From NCBI GenBank assembly GCA_035772735.1, contig JASDFA010000018.1:60976001-61040000 (forward strand): a stretch of DNA of 64,000 bases, given 5' to 3'. Each line of letters opens with the position of its first letter. Position 1 is the stretch's first letter. The stretch is from Datura wrightii. Taxonomy: Eukaryota > Streptophyta > Magnoliopsida > Solanales > Solanaceae. This document shows positions 23,395-35,146 of the stretch, piece after piece. The notes under the pieces were generated by a model that was not told where the DNA came from, did no database searches, and saw only the letters and a list, made by a program, of their open reading frames with translations. The position numbers and the translations under genes were made by a program.

Positions 23395-23720
23395 GTGACC
23401 TGATGACTCGTCACGAAGGACAACGACTCGTCGAGTCGCTCATCAAGTACACTGCTTAACATCACTGAAAATCCAGTTTTCTTAATCACAACTTACCTCA
23501 CGAGTCGTTGGGATTGACCACGACTCATGGGGTCCCATCCGTTAGGTACACTAGAAAATCCTTCTATAAAATTCTAACTTCACCTGACGATTGACACGAC
23601 GACTCATGGTGGCAGACCATGAGTCGTTCCCTCACTCATGGGGACCTCTATCCTTAATTTCCCCTAGGCCTCCCCACAAGCCACCTGACGAATCATGGGG
23701 TCTCCTCACGAGTAGTCCCA
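23395..23720. promoter_or_regulatory. Cluster of inverted repeats in C1 LTR
   Basis: Several short complementary words (CGACTCGT/ACGAGTCG, CCATGAGTCGT/ACGACTCATGG) alternate over about 330 bp. The best pair is ACGACTCATGG with CCATGAGTCGT around 23597-23628. The cluster lies in the first 410 bases of the LTR in sense orientation. I did not find a convincing TATA box next to it. Confidence 0.5.
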
Positions 23721-23806
23721 CCATTCATCTTGTGCTTGCAACATCAATCTTACAATTTTCCCATTTTAACTCTCAGGTCCGATGTTTGAGCTTCCAAGAT
23801 ATAACA

Positions 23807-24873
23807 TAGTCAGATTATAGAAATTAGAGGTTTAGCGGTAGTACCCGCCCACAGCAACAGTAGCAGTAGCAACCAGCATCAGAGAGCCCCAACAACCAAT
23901 TTAGCCAGCGCCCCAACCTTTCGGTCTCACCAGGATTGGAGGGGTGGGTCATCTGGCACTCAGTCTCAGAACCACAACACCGGGAACAGGTATCAAGCTT
24001 ACCCTAAGTGTGGCAAGAACCACTTGGTAGAGTGCCTTCAGGGTCGAGAGGGCTGTTACAGTTGTGTATAGCTCGGACATCAGCTCAAGGAGTGCCCATC
24101 AACTGGCGAGGGAGATCACAATCTACCACATCATCAGCTCCAGCAGGTTGAGCAGCCCAGTAGGATAACACATCAGGTACGGATGGCGGTCAACATCAAA
24201 ATCGTTTTTATGCTTTATCTTCCCATCAGGATTAGGATAGCTCACCTGACATAGTCACGAGTATGTTACATCTCTTTCATCTAAGCATGTATGCCCTCCT
24301 AGATCCAAAAGCCACTCTTTCATTCGTGACTCTCTATGTAGTATTCCAGTTCACTATCAGTCCAGAAGTCTTCTCAGAACCATTCTCCGTCTCCACCCCA
24401 GTTGGCAAGTAAGTTAGAGCCAGCCGAGTGTATAGAAACTGCCAAGTCTCAATCCTGAATAAAGTCATCCCAGCAAATATCATAGAGTTAGATATAGTCG
24501 ATTTTGACCTTATCCTTGGCATGGATTGGTTACACTCCTACTATGCCCAGTTGATTGCAGAACTAGAGTTGTCAAGTTCCAGTTTCCAAATGAACCAGTG
24601 TTAGAGTGGACATACAACAATTCAGCGCCTAAGGGTATGTTTATTTCCTACCTTAAGGCCTAGAAACTCATCTCTAAGGAATGTTTCTGTCATCTGGTTT
24701 AGGTCAAGTATTCTAACTCTGAGAACCCAACTATCCAGTCAGTTTCAATAGTTAGTGAGTTCCCAGATATGTTTCCTGAGGATCTTCCTGGAGTTCCCCC
24801 TGAGCGGAAACAGACTTTGGGATAGACCTTCTCCCAAATACTCAGCCCATCTCCATCCCTCCTTACAGCTCCA
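23807..24873 (+). pseudogene. D chromovirus gag C-terminus and protease remnant
   Basis: Plus-strand fragment. A Q/P-rich gag tail leads to a zinc knuckle CYSCV-stop-LGHQLKEC (CX2CX4HX4C with an in-frame stop). Further on is the protease region LLDPKATLSFVT, where the chromovirus pattern is DPGST, so the site is altered. EFSEPFSVSTPVGK and IIELDIVDFDLILGMDWL follow. Many stops and shifts are present. The gag N terminus, primer site and 5' LTR are missing at the boundary with C1. Confidence 0.75.
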
Positions 24874-26160
24874 GCTGAGCTTAAGAAGTTGAAGGAGCAA
24901 CTAAAAGATCTTCGTAACAAGGGTTTTATTATACCCAGCATCTCTCTCTGGGGTGCTCCAATACTATTCATGTGTAAAAAAGATTATACCCTCAGAATGT
25001 GCATAGATTACCATCAGCTGAACAAGGTCACAATCAAGAACAGGTATCCCCTACTCAGAATTGATGACCTATTTGACCAACTTCAGGGAGCAAGTTTTTT
25101 CTCTAAAATTGATCTCAGGTCAGGGTACCATCAGCTAAGGGTCAGAGAGTCTAACATACGAAAAAAAGCATTCAAAACTCGGTATGGTCACTACAAGTTT
25201 GTGGTAATGTCCTTCATTCTAAAAAACACCCTAGAAGCCTTCATGGATTTGATGAATAGGGTCTTCAAGTAGTATCTGGATATGTTAATCATTTTATTTA
25301 TCAATGATATTCTATTATACTCCAGAAATGAGGAAGAGCATGCCAACCACCTAAGATTAGCATTGAAGACACTGAAACACTGCCAGTTGTTCACCAAGTT
25401 CAGCAAGTACGAATTCTGGTTAAAGTCCGTGACCTTCTTAGGTCATGTGGTCTTAGGTGAAGGAATTTAGGTAGATCCTCACAAGCTAGCAGCAGTGAAA
25501 TATTGGCCCAGACCTACCACTCCTACAAAAATTAGGAGTTTCCTTGGTTTGGCAGGTTATTACCGACGGTTTGTGGAAGGTTTCTCCTCTATCGTATCCC
25601 CTCTGACTAAGTTAACACAGAAGAAGGTGAAATTTCAATGGTTGGATGAGTGTGAGAAGAGTTTCCAGGAGTTGAAGACTCGACTCACTACTGCTCCAGT
25701 TCTGACCCTGTCAAAAGGAACAGATGGATTGGTTGTTTTATGTGATGTTTCTAGAGTTGGACTCGGATGTGTTCTAATGCAGCGGGGCAAAGTGATATCC
25801 TATGCCTCTAGAGAGCTCAAAGTTCATGAGAAGAACTATCCAACTCATGACTTCGAGTTGGAAGCGGTGTTGTTTGCGCTAAAGATATGGAGGCATTACT
25901 TATATAGAGCTCACGTAGATGTGTTTACAGATCATAAGAGTCTTCAGTACGTGCTGAGTAAGAAGGATCTAACTATGCGTCAGAGAAGGTGGTTGGAGTT
26001 GCTAAAGGACTATGACACGAGCATGTTGTATCACCCGAGTAAAGCCAATGTAGTGGTTGATTCCCTAAGAAGATGCTCTATGGGGAGTGTGGCTCACATT
26101 CAAGAAGGCAAGAAGGAGTTAGCAAAGGATGTTCACAGACAAGCCCAGTTAGGGGTGTAG
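24874..26160 (+). pseudogene. D reverse transcriptase and RNase H
   Basis: Reads from ELKKLKEQLKDLRNKGFI through MCIDYHQLNKVTIKNRYPLLRIDDLFDQL, FSKIDLRSGYHQL, a stop at 25272, then LIILFINDILLYSR. The active site FIDD has become FIND, losing one catalytic Asp. After another stop near 25470 come FLGLAGYYRRFVEGFSSI and RNase H (LVVLCDVSRVGLGCVL, FELEAVLFALKIWRHYL, VFTDHKSLQYV, DLTMRQRRWLELLKDYD). The family is Tekay/Del-type chromovirus by these motifs. It is inactive. Confidence 0.9.
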
Positions 26161-27655
26161 TTGGTGCATTCAGCCGAAGGTGGTGTGGTAATGCAAAGCG
26201 GGTCGGATTCATCCTTGGTAGTTGAAGTCAATTCCATAAAGGATGAGGATCCCATCTTACTTAAGCTTAAGGGAGCAGTTCTCAGAAATGAAATAGAAGC
26301 ATTCTCCCAAGGGGGAGATGGGGTGCTCCGTTACCAGGGCAGGTTGTGTGTACCGAATGTCGGTCAGTTGAGACAGAATATATTGGTTGAAGCGCATAGT
26401 TCTAAATATTCCATTCACTCTAGTGCTACTAAGATATACCGTGATTTACGGGATGTTTACTGGTGGAACGATATGAAGAGAGATATCACTGAATTTGTAG
26501 CTAAGTGCTCGAACTACAAGCAAGTCAAGGTAGAACACCAGAGAGGAAGTATGACCAAGGATATCAGCATACCTACATGGAAGTGGGAAGAAGTAAATAT
26601 AGACTTCATTACAGGTCTACCCTAAACTCGTCGACAACATGACTCTATCCGGGTAGTAGTAGACTTGATGACTAAGTCAACTCACTTTCTCCCAGTCAAA
26701 ACCACAGACTCAGCTGAGGACTATGCAAGACTTTACATCAGAGATTTAGTCAGACTTCATGGGGTTCCTTTATCTATCATTTCAGACAAAGGGACTCAGT
26801 TCACCTCACACTTCTAGAAATCCTTTCAAAAGGGACTAGGAACTCAAGTCAGTCTCATCATAGCTTTTCATCTGAAGACAGATGGTTAAGCTGAGCGGAC
26901 TATTGAGACCCTACAAGACATGCTGAGAGCGTGCGTGATCAATTTTAAGGGTAATTGGGATGACGATTTGCCTCTTATCGAGTTTGCGTACAACAACAAC
27001 TACCACCTAGAATCTAGATGGCCCCTTTGAAGCATTATATGGGAGAAGGTATAGATCTCCTATAGGGTGGTTCGAGGTTGGTGAAGCTACATTGATAGGG
27101 ACAAACTCAGTTCACGAGGACATGCAGAAAGTTCAACTCATCCGAGAAAGATTGATAACAGCTCCGAGCCGCCAGAAGTCTTATGCCGATGTGCGGAGGA
27201 GAGAGTTGGAGTTTGCAGTTGATAACTGGGTATACCTAAATATTTCGCCCATGAAAGGGATGATGAGGTTCGAAAAGAAGGGGAAGCTCTATCTGAGATA
27301 TGTGGGACACTATAGAATTTTGAGGCGTATTGGCAATGTAGCCTATGAGCTAGAATTACATTTAGAACTAGCAGTTGTACACTGAGTTTTCCATGTGTTA
27401 ATTTTGAAGAAGTGCATCTAAAATCAAACCTCAGTTGTGCTGTTAGACAGTGTAGGAATAAAAGATAGTCTTTCATATGAGGAAGTAATAGTCCAGATCC
27501 TTTACTTTCAGGTTCATAAGTTGAGGAACAAGGAAATAGCTTCAATCAAAGTCTTATGGAGAAATCCGCAGGTTGAGGGAGCTACGTGGGAGGCCGATGC
27601 AGATATGATGGTCAAATATCAGAATTTGTTCTCTACCAGCTCTATCACAGCTTGA
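26161..27655 (+). pseudogene. D integrase with chromodomain
   Basis: The zinc region runs HSSKYSIHSSATKIYRDL to KCSNYKQVKVEHQ, where the last Cys of CxxC is Tyr. DDE residues: D in EEVNIDFITGLP, D in SIISDKGTQF, E in ERTIETLQDML, with stops between them. The C-terminal part MIGTNSVHEDMQKVQLIRERL to GPYRILRRIG-like sequence precedes the chromodomain LSYEEVIVQILYFQVHKLRNKEIASIKVLWRNPQVEGATWEAD in separate pieces (27437-27655). Chromodomains of this group are thought to steer integration towards heterochromatin. The stop after NLFSTSSITA ends pol. Confidence 0.88.
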
Positions 27656-27867
27656 GATATTAGTTTTAACCCTAGGACTCAATTTATCTTTCATGATTCA
27701 GTTCAGGTGTTCAAGTCTCTTTTATGTCTTTGAGTGTATCTTTGAAAGGTAAATTCAGTTCAGTCATGTATTTTGAAACAGAGGTAGTCATTCTAATAGT
27801 TTTGGACTTAAATGAAAGATATTTGCAAGTTATGATTGTCATTCTTTGATTTCCTGTGTGTTTTCTA

Positions 27868-27902
27868 ACATTTGAGGATGAATGTTTCCAAGGTGGAGAT
27901 AT
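27868..27902 (+). other. D polypurine tract and upstream hairpin
   Basis: ACATT-TGAGGATG-AATGT (27868-27885) can form a short hairpin, then CCAAGGTGGAGAT leads to the LTR. It is comparable in place to the hairpins of A, B and F. Confidence 0.6.
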
Positions 27903-30307
27903 CTTAATGCCCCAAAAACTCAAAGACTAGATCCGAGACTTGAATCAAAAATTTTGGAAAATCTGCAGAAATGCTACAAGTCGTCTAACCTAACGGGTCG
28001 CTATGAGACCCAATGACTCATTAGATCAGCCGTGGGAAGGGGGAAATAAAAGTGTAAAGTGAGAAGCAATGTACCCAACGAGAGACTCCACGAGTTGTGG
28101 TCACTAACAACGACCCGTTAGGTCTCTCTTGGTCAGGCCTGAGTCAGGATTTTATTAAGTGGGCAGTGTACTTAACGGATTGTGACCATGAATTGTCGTC
28201 ATCTATAATGACTCATTAGGTCCCTCGTGGTGACCTACAGAGGAACTTGGGCAGTATACCGAACGGGTGTGACTATAAGTCGTGGTCAGTCACCACAACC
28301 CGTTAGGGTCACCTGGCAGTTTTTCCTAGCAATTTTCTAAGGGCTATTTAGTAATTTCCTATTCTCCTAGAATCTAAACTATGTCGTTTTGGGATTAATT
28401 TTTAAGGATTTAGAGGGGTTTAACGGTATTCCCCTCATTCCCACTTAGATTTTTCAAAAAACAATTGCGTAAGTCTTCTCTCAAGAGCGCTCAAGCAAGG
28501 TCTAGGGTTCCTCACCAATTGCAACAATTCAAGCTTCTTTCTCCATGGAAATTTAGTCAGGTATGTGGAAATTCAACAAGGGAATTGTTCTTCGCTTGTG
28601 TCCCCTCCCCCCAAAAAAAAAAAATCCTCCCATAATTTCCCTATCAGTTTAGCCTAGAGTTTTCGAATACAAATAAATTTTTTGTCATGTTTCGTTAATT
28701 TCACCTGGGATAATATCCATGTTGATTGTTCATATTATCGTCATCAATTCCTAATTAAATTGCCAATGTTCGTACAAAAGTGAATTGAAGCCCTAAATTC
28801 TTGCATGAAGATTGTTTGTTTGTTAATTTCATATTTAGTGAATGAAGTATGTTTTGGGCTTAAATTCCTTGTAATTCTTATTATATATATGATGAGTAAA
28901 TATTCCATCGATAAGAATGATTTTAGCTCTGTTAGATGAGATTTCTTTAATTTTTGAGATTTTTCCATTTTATGGAATTCCCGTGTTGTTGGAATAAGTT
29001 GAGTTCTCTATTAGCTACTTAATAGTTCAGTTCAGTTAGAACGTAGAATCTCTTTAGAACTATTCAAAATTTGCCAGCTGAGCAGTTTGACTTTAGTCTT
29101 TTCCTGAGGTGTCGGTGGTGCCTCCCAGTTATCTAAATCAGATTCAGAACGTAGTTATTGGTCCATAAGGCAGTCATGACATTTTAGATATATAGCTTTG
29201 AATAGCCTCAGGACCCCAGTTCAAATTACAGTTTGTTCTTAGACGTTATGACGCTTCTAGATAAGCAGCTCTGACCAGTATAGAACCTAGTTTTAGAATT
29301 TGCTCCGACAAGACTATCAGGGTACTTTCAGTTATATGTCCCTAACTAGTCTGGGACCCCAGTTTTGAGCTATCGGCTTAGTATCTAGTTTAGGTATTCC
29401 AGTGGGAGCAGGACTTGGCACCGAGCGGACCGGGGTTCCAGAGCACCCAGGTTCCTAGAACTATATTGCCAGTGTAGGTTACAGTATCTATTGGCCTGAT
29501 TGGCCCTATACTCTTATGATCACACAGTTCATGCATTTATACCATGGCAAGGTATATTGGGCCCTACCGATAAGGTGTATACATCGGACTCCACGTCTAG
29601 ATCACGTGGTTATATGTAGGTTCCCACTAGTCAGTCCTGTCCATTCTAGAATAAACAACTCAGTTCAGTTCCAGTTTTATCAGTTTGGCTCAGTTCAGTC
29701 CAGTATCTCAGACTCAGAATTTTCAAACTTTGGGCGTGTCTTTGACCATCAGACAGGGTCATCTTGACCATTTAATTTTACATCAGTAGTTCAGTTCAGT
29801 TTACTTGTTGGTCATTGCATGTTATTTTATTTCAGACTTTGTATTTCAGTTATGCTATCTCCCACTTATTCAGTACATTCAAAGTACTGACGCATACTTT
29901 TATGCGGTATCATTTCATGATACAGTTGCTGATTCCCAAACTCAGCAATGTTAGTCGCCACAATTCAGATCCTCCCCAGCCGTAGTTGAAGTGTGAGTCC
30001 TCATCATTCAAGGGAATTATTTTATTTTCTTACAATTAGATTACATTTTTTATTTAGACTTAGAGTTAGCTGGGGGCTTGTCCCAGTAACTCATTAGTTA
30101 GAGGGCTTTCAGACTACAGATGTTTAGATATCATGTTTTAAATTTTATCTTAAATTTCATCAAAATGTTTTTATGTTATTACTTCAAAATTTCCATTGTG
30201 CATGTTCTACGTAGAATACTGGTGTATGATAGACCAAGGGTTGACTTGGGGTCACTTGTGACTTCAAGTACCGTGTTACGTCCAAGGTGTAGGCTCGGGG
30301 CGTGACA
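27903..30307 (+). repeat. D 3' LTR
   Basis: About 2.4 kb, beginning near TTAATGCCCC (first bases mutated from TG) and ending GGGGCGTGACA. Four imperfect inverted repeats with cores like CGACCCGTTAGG lie at 27975-28320. The rest is AT-rich with no gene. The D 5' LTR is not in the window. Confidence 0.75.
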
Positions 30308-30779
30308 CCCAAGAAAAGAAAAAGTTGATGAGGAACAGGCTATGAGATCCAAGACTGAGGTGGGGGATTCTAGTAACCCACAACCAAAAATTGTAGTAGC
30401 TAGACCACCTCCCCCATTTCCTCAAAGGTTGAAGAGGAAGACCGAGGACATAGCCTGTAGTAAGTTTCTTGAGTTGTTAAAGCATGTTCATGTGAATATT
30501 CCATTGGTGGAGCTTTTGTAGGAAGTGTCAAAGTATGCCAGGTATCTTAGGGATATCATGGCCAATAAGAGGAGGCATACAGAGTTTGAAACCGTGGCTC
30601 TTACGAAAGAGTGCAGTTCCCGAATCAAGAAAAATATTTCAAAAAAACTAAAGGATCCAAGGAGTTTCATTATCCCTGTCACTATTGGGAGCAAGAAAGT
30701 TGGTTCAGCCTTACGTGATTTGGTGCGAGCATAAATTTAATGCCTGCACCCCTATTCAGAACTCTAGGGTTAGATAAAC
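30308..30779 (+). pseudogene. E gag-protease region, first part
   Basis: Athila-type coding remnant on the plus strand: RPPPPFPQRLKRKTEDIACSK, HVHVNIPLVELL-stop, EVSKYARYLRDIMANKRRHTEF, ALTKECSSRIKKN and FIIPVTIGSKKVGSALRDL. The protease motif DLGAS is disrupted by loss of one G (GATTTGGTGCGAGC), a frameshift. The sequence stops at 30779, where the solo LTR H is inserted, and continues at 33400. Confidence 0.85.
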
Positions 30780-31839
30780 TGTCACGCCCCGCCCTGGGGG
30801 GTATGACTGGTGCCTGGTGCCCTAGTAGGACCTAGACTGCTATATGGTGAGCCAAAGCACATCTGGTACCTAGCTGGCTCTAACTCAAATTCCTGGAAAC
30901 AAAGGGCTATATAACGACTGCAAACACAGCCTCCGGCCAACAGGCCTATAGCCACCTGTACCTGAAAATCAGCTAACCAGAAACATACTACCGTAGGGGA
31001 ATCCTACGCGGGCCGGCAAGGCCACCATGCTGTCTAGTTCTCTATAACTCAACAATAGCACGCTAAATAATTACATGACCGGCAAGGTCACCACTACTAA
31101 CTGGTTATGGCCACACACGGCCAACAGGAATAGAAATAACAAATAACTATAACAAGCTGCACGACCTCACACGACCGGCTCGACTGACCACAGGGAAATA
31201 TATTCAGACTGCAAGCCTCTAGGAATAACAATAGAAATGATCGGGACAGGGCCCCGACCTACCCATACTGTACAACAAAAGAAAATGAAATACTCCTCTG
31301 GAAATCAGACTCCGGATGACAGGAGCTGAATACTCAATAGCTGACTGGAATCACGAGGGATCGCCTCCTCATCTATGAGTACCTACAAGCAAGTAATGCA
31401 GCACCCCACTGGGCATCAGTACCACAGGTACTGAGCATGTAAAGCAACTGAAATACACAACTGAAATGAATAACAACAGTAACATGACACAGAAGCAGGA
31501 AGTAGCTGAGTCTATCTAGCTGAGAATAACTGGGGAGAGTTTAATTATTCTATATCTAAACTGAGCGTACCTGATGTCGTGCCGTCCTACTGTCTATCAG
31601 TATCTAATAGCACATATAGGTATACATATAAATACACACAATACCTGACCGACCCCCATAAGCCGGAAGGTGCCAACCAACACACAATCTATTTACCCCT
31701 ACCCGGGTCTAAACCAACCAAAAATAAGTCACTCCACTCATCTGATAACTGTGAGCTCCTCCTACCGGTCCCCTTGGGTACATAGCTCAGGCCTTGGCCT
31801 CTGACAATAAACTGTGTCTGAGTTCGAAGACTCCTGCCT

Positions 31840-32040
31840 CTGGGCGCAAGTGCACACGGGGTGTGTAATTAAAACTTCCCCTGGGTGCAAGCATGCAACA
31901 GGGTAATTTATAAAAATATGTATCTGAAACTGCCCCCGGCCACAGGCACACGCAGAGTAATCTGCCCCTGTAAACAGGGTAATCTATCTCTGCGCAGAGT
32001 AAACTGAACTACCCCTACAAGCAGGGTGGTCTGGACCGTA
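31840..32040. repeat. Run of small palindromes in H
   Basis: Successive short inverted words such as CCCCTG/CAGGGT and CTCTGCGCAGAG, each with a small loop, separated by 15-30 bases. Their function is unknown. Confidence 0.5.
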
Positions 32041-33163
32041 TTATCATGGTGGTCGGCCATCATCGTCCTCTAGGCGGACGGCATCGCCCAGCTAGTGGCG
32101 GTATCTGAATCTGGTATCGACACAGCTATAACCCAGGGTCGGTGGGGATGCTAAAGGGACACCCACATGCCATAACAGGTCTCAACAAACAAATAGCACA
32201 TATAAATAGCAAGCATGTATAACTGAAAAGACTATCTGAAATCTAACTTCTTATTCTAATCTGTCTCTACACTGAACTGATTCTTACTAATTATACTGAT
32301 TCTATAATCTCTGTTTAACTGTACGGCTAATCTGTATCCATGATACTTTCTGTCTGAATGGCTAATCTGTAGCCATAACTGTCTATCTATCTAATCTTTC
32401 TTTACTAACTTTTATTATGAAAAATCTGTTTCTGTTATTCTACTACATGCTTGCTAATCACGTAATAGGCTATACTGAATCTGAAATACTAACTTGCCCT
32501 CGGGCGCATGCTCTTCTAACTTTCAGACTGAATACGATATAACAACGCAAACTAGGTTTACTGAACTTTGCACAATACTTAACATTCAACTCCGGGAATT
32601 CTACTACAGAGTTTATTGTACTATACAAGGCTAAAGCTACTAACTTGCCGAAGGAACTAGCTTTACATACCTTAACCTCGAGTTATCCGTCTGTCGGACG
32701 AGGCTCGGTCAATACTCCAGCTATTTCTCCCAACTGCATTCATGTATACGCTAATTAATACTAAATATAGCTTTATTCTAAAGAATAATGTCACTTTTGA
32801 TATAATTATAGCCTAAACTTAGGCTTATCGAAAGACGGTCGAAAACTCGCTATTTTTCAGAAGTCCAGAAGGGAGAAGTATTCACTTCACAGCTAGGAGC
32901 ACATAGACACCAGTTTGGAGCAATTCTACTTACCTTAGCTCGGTAGCTCGACGATTCATCGGTCGTATTGCACGAAACTAAATATGTAGAAATGCTCTCT
33001 GCTGCTAAATACCTCGATATCTGAGGTTAATTTAGGTTTGGACTGCGTTTGGCAGCGTAATCGGACGAAATTATATTACCCTTTCGTTCTTTTCCTTTCT
33101 CTGGTTTTTCCTCTCTGTTTTCTGGAAATTTTTGATTTAAAACCAAAATTAACCGAAGTGGGG

Positions 33164-33235
33164 CTTTATATACTTGAGCCTGGACAAGGCCAACGTGTTA
33201 CGGAGCCAACGCGGAGGCTTCACCTCCGTGACAGG
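33164..33235 (-). promoter_or_regulatory. H promoter: TATA box and shared hairpin
   Basis: Minus strand: TATATAAAG (33164-33172). Upstream by 21 nt is the inverted repeat 33194-33205 with 33224-33235, a CGTGTTACGGAG type with two mismatched pairs. It is followed by CATCGCGGAG, as in the B LTRs. Confidence 0.7.
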
Positions 33236-33399
33236 CTGCCATCGCGGAGGGGCTCTTCCTCGGCTTCTCCCGCGATGGTTCGATAGGTTACTCGTCCGGT
33301 CTTTTCCCGGGCCTTTCTCTAGCACGTATGGCTTCCAAGTATGCTTTACCAATGCATGAATAGGCCATCTAGGTGCCGGGAATCCTACGAGGTATAACA

Positions 33400-33817
33400 T
33401 GAACCATGTCCTACCATAGCGATGTTGCAGCTTCCAAATCATCTCAGTCCTATCCTGGGGGAATCATTGAAAAAATGTCTTGATTAAGGTAGGACCTTTC
33501 ATCCTGTCGGCGGACTTTATAATCCTAGATTATAAGGCAGATGTAGTAGTTTCCATCATTTTAGGCAGAGGATTTTTGGACACCACCGACGCTATCATAC
33601 ATGTTCAATTAGGCAAGATATTTATGAGAGTAGATGTTTAGGAGGTAGTGTTTGAAGTGTTCGGAGCAGCATGAATCCCACCTCACTATGAGGACTTCAA
33701 TGTGAAGCCGACTGGAGAACCTGGAGGTTGTAATCAATTAGTGGACCAGCAAGTGATACATGAAAGTTTAGCATATCTTTGGTATGGTCACAAGTCAAGT
33801 CGGATGAAGGAGTGAAG
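33400..33817 (+). pseudogene. E protease, second part
   Basis: Continues the Athila-type protease after H: PTIAMLQL, then a shift, GGIIEKNVLIKVGPFIL, ADFIILDYKADVVVSIILGRGFLDT, VQLGKIFMRVDV-stop-EVVFEVFGAA. The reading runs to HKSSRMKE-stop near 33817. No RT, RNase H or integrase follows. The next recognisable unit is the post-pol hairpin, so about 2.5 kb of pol has been lost relative to B1. Confidence 0.8.
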
Positions 33818-33856
33818 GGGACCACAATCGTACCGCGATATTAAACAAGGTACTGC

Positions 33857-33923
33857 ATGGGAGGAAGCCCATGAATGTCATGCCATGAATATAACTAAGG
33901 CACTTGATGGGAGGCAACCCATC
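33857..33923 (+). other. Duplicated AGGCAA hairpin, E
   Basis: CATGGG-AGGAAG-CCCATG at 33857-33874 and GATGGG-AGGCAA-CCCATC at 33906-33923. The two stems differ from each other and from A1, yet each pairs perfectly. Confidence 0.7.
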
Positions 33924-35146
33924 TTTAAAGCATTTTGTATATTTTTCTTTGTTTGTAGAGACAAACAGGGCATAAGAGGCAAGAACAAGCTGGGACATTC
34001 AACTAGAAAGTGTAAGTCTAGGTGAGATGCCTGGCATTGGGCGCCATGAGTTAAATCCTAGAAGAAATTTCTTTTCCAGGTGAAGCTATGTGTAGCACAC
34101 CGTGCCAGCCCCTATATTCAGAGAAATTTTTTTTCTAAGTCTGGTGATATAGAGGGGCCGATGCGCCAGGGGCTTACTAGATGAAAATTTTTGGTCAACT
34201 TTGACTTAAATGACCTTAAAATTACAAAAGTCCCATGCCCACTTATTTATTTAAAGACCAATTCATCCTTTTCCCTCCAAAAGTTGAAAAAGGAAAAAGA
34301 AAAAATTCCTCTCTCTCTCTCTCTCTCCTCTTAGGTCGTAGCTCCAACTCCCCTTTCCCATCCATGGTTGTCTTCTCCAACAAGTCGGTGAAGCTCTCAT
34401 CTTCAACTCAAGTTAGTATATTTATTCTCTTTTATTCGATTAATGTTGAAAGAAAGCTCCCACAACCCTCTTCCCCAAGATTTAGAATAAAAAATTACCA
34501 ATTTTTGTGAAAAGCTTGAATTTCATGTTTACGATTTTATGAGCTTAATATCTTAAATTCTTCCATGATTGTATGTTATCTTTTTTGAATAGCTTGATTC
34601 TTGATTGAATATGGTGATTTGAAGTTGTAGGGATGATGGGGGTTCGTGAATTGAATTCTTGAATGTTGGTGGGTAGATGTATTAATTGTAGAGAGAGAAA
34701 TTACTTGATTCTAGAATGTGATAAATTCTTAAGCTGGTGAGATTCTTGATTAATTCATGTTTGATGGTAATAAATTTCTTATTGCTTGTTTATTGAATTG
34801 AATATTGCTACTTCATTACATGGATTACTTGGATTATACATTGGAGGAGGAAAGCGAGAGATGGCCTAGTTGAGGCATTCTTGAGAAAAGTTAATGTTAG
34901 AGGAGAGTGGAAAAGAAAGAAAGAAAAAATCATGAACTTGGTGTAGTATGGATTTAGTGAATTAAATTGAATTGTTGAGATTGGATGATGATAGGGGATG
35001 TTTTGAGTACTCCATTTGACAAATTCTCACAAACACGCTAGCAAATTAAGTGTGGGGTGGATTTTGCACCTTCAACACTTAATTAGTTAGCCATTTCGTT
35101 CAGGAGCTGATTTTGTGAAGTTCTTGATTTTTTCTTGTTAGGTACC
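33924..35146 (+). other. E non-coding region before the extra ORF
   Basis: AT-rich and T-rich, with a (CT)n run at 34309-34327 and a polypurine-tract-like motif TAAGTGTGGGGTGGA at 35047-35061. It ends in a pyrimidine-rich stretch and TTAG just before the ATG. The short frame at 34235-34510 matches nothing I know. Confidence 0.6.

Larger units (their letters stand above)
21384..23806 (-). repeat. C1 5' LTR (chromovirus)
   Basis: About 2.4 kb. In sense orientation it begins TGTTATATCTTGGAAGC and ends TTAGAAAACA beside the primer site. It contains imperfect tandem repeats near 22437-22600 and a set of inverted repeats with cores such as CGACTCGT at 23395-23720. The right flank TAGTC (23807-23811) may be one half of a target duplication whose partner has been deleted. 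No gene lies in it. Confidence 0.75.
30780..33399 (-). mobile_element. H: solo chromovirus-type LTR
   Basis: A single 2.6-kb LTR with no internal region. Sense (minus) ends are TGTTATACCTCG and GGGGCGTGACA; the latter matches the D LTR end. The flanks TAAAC (30775-30779) and TGAAC (33400-33404) fit a target duplication with one change. Homology of E resumes right after it (acc-ata-gcg-atg-ttg-cag-ctt, PTIAMLQL). It probably arose by recombination between the two LTRs of a full element. The plus-strand frames in it (31579-31785, 33038-33359) are not genes. Confidence 0.85.

Noticed and set aside
30780..33399. H as a full element or a gene region
   Set aside because: No primer site, polypurine tract or coding motifs. 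The flanking duplication fits a solo LTR.
34309..34327. (CT)n run as a functional site
   Set aside because: An ordinary microsatellite, with no conservation seen in related copies.
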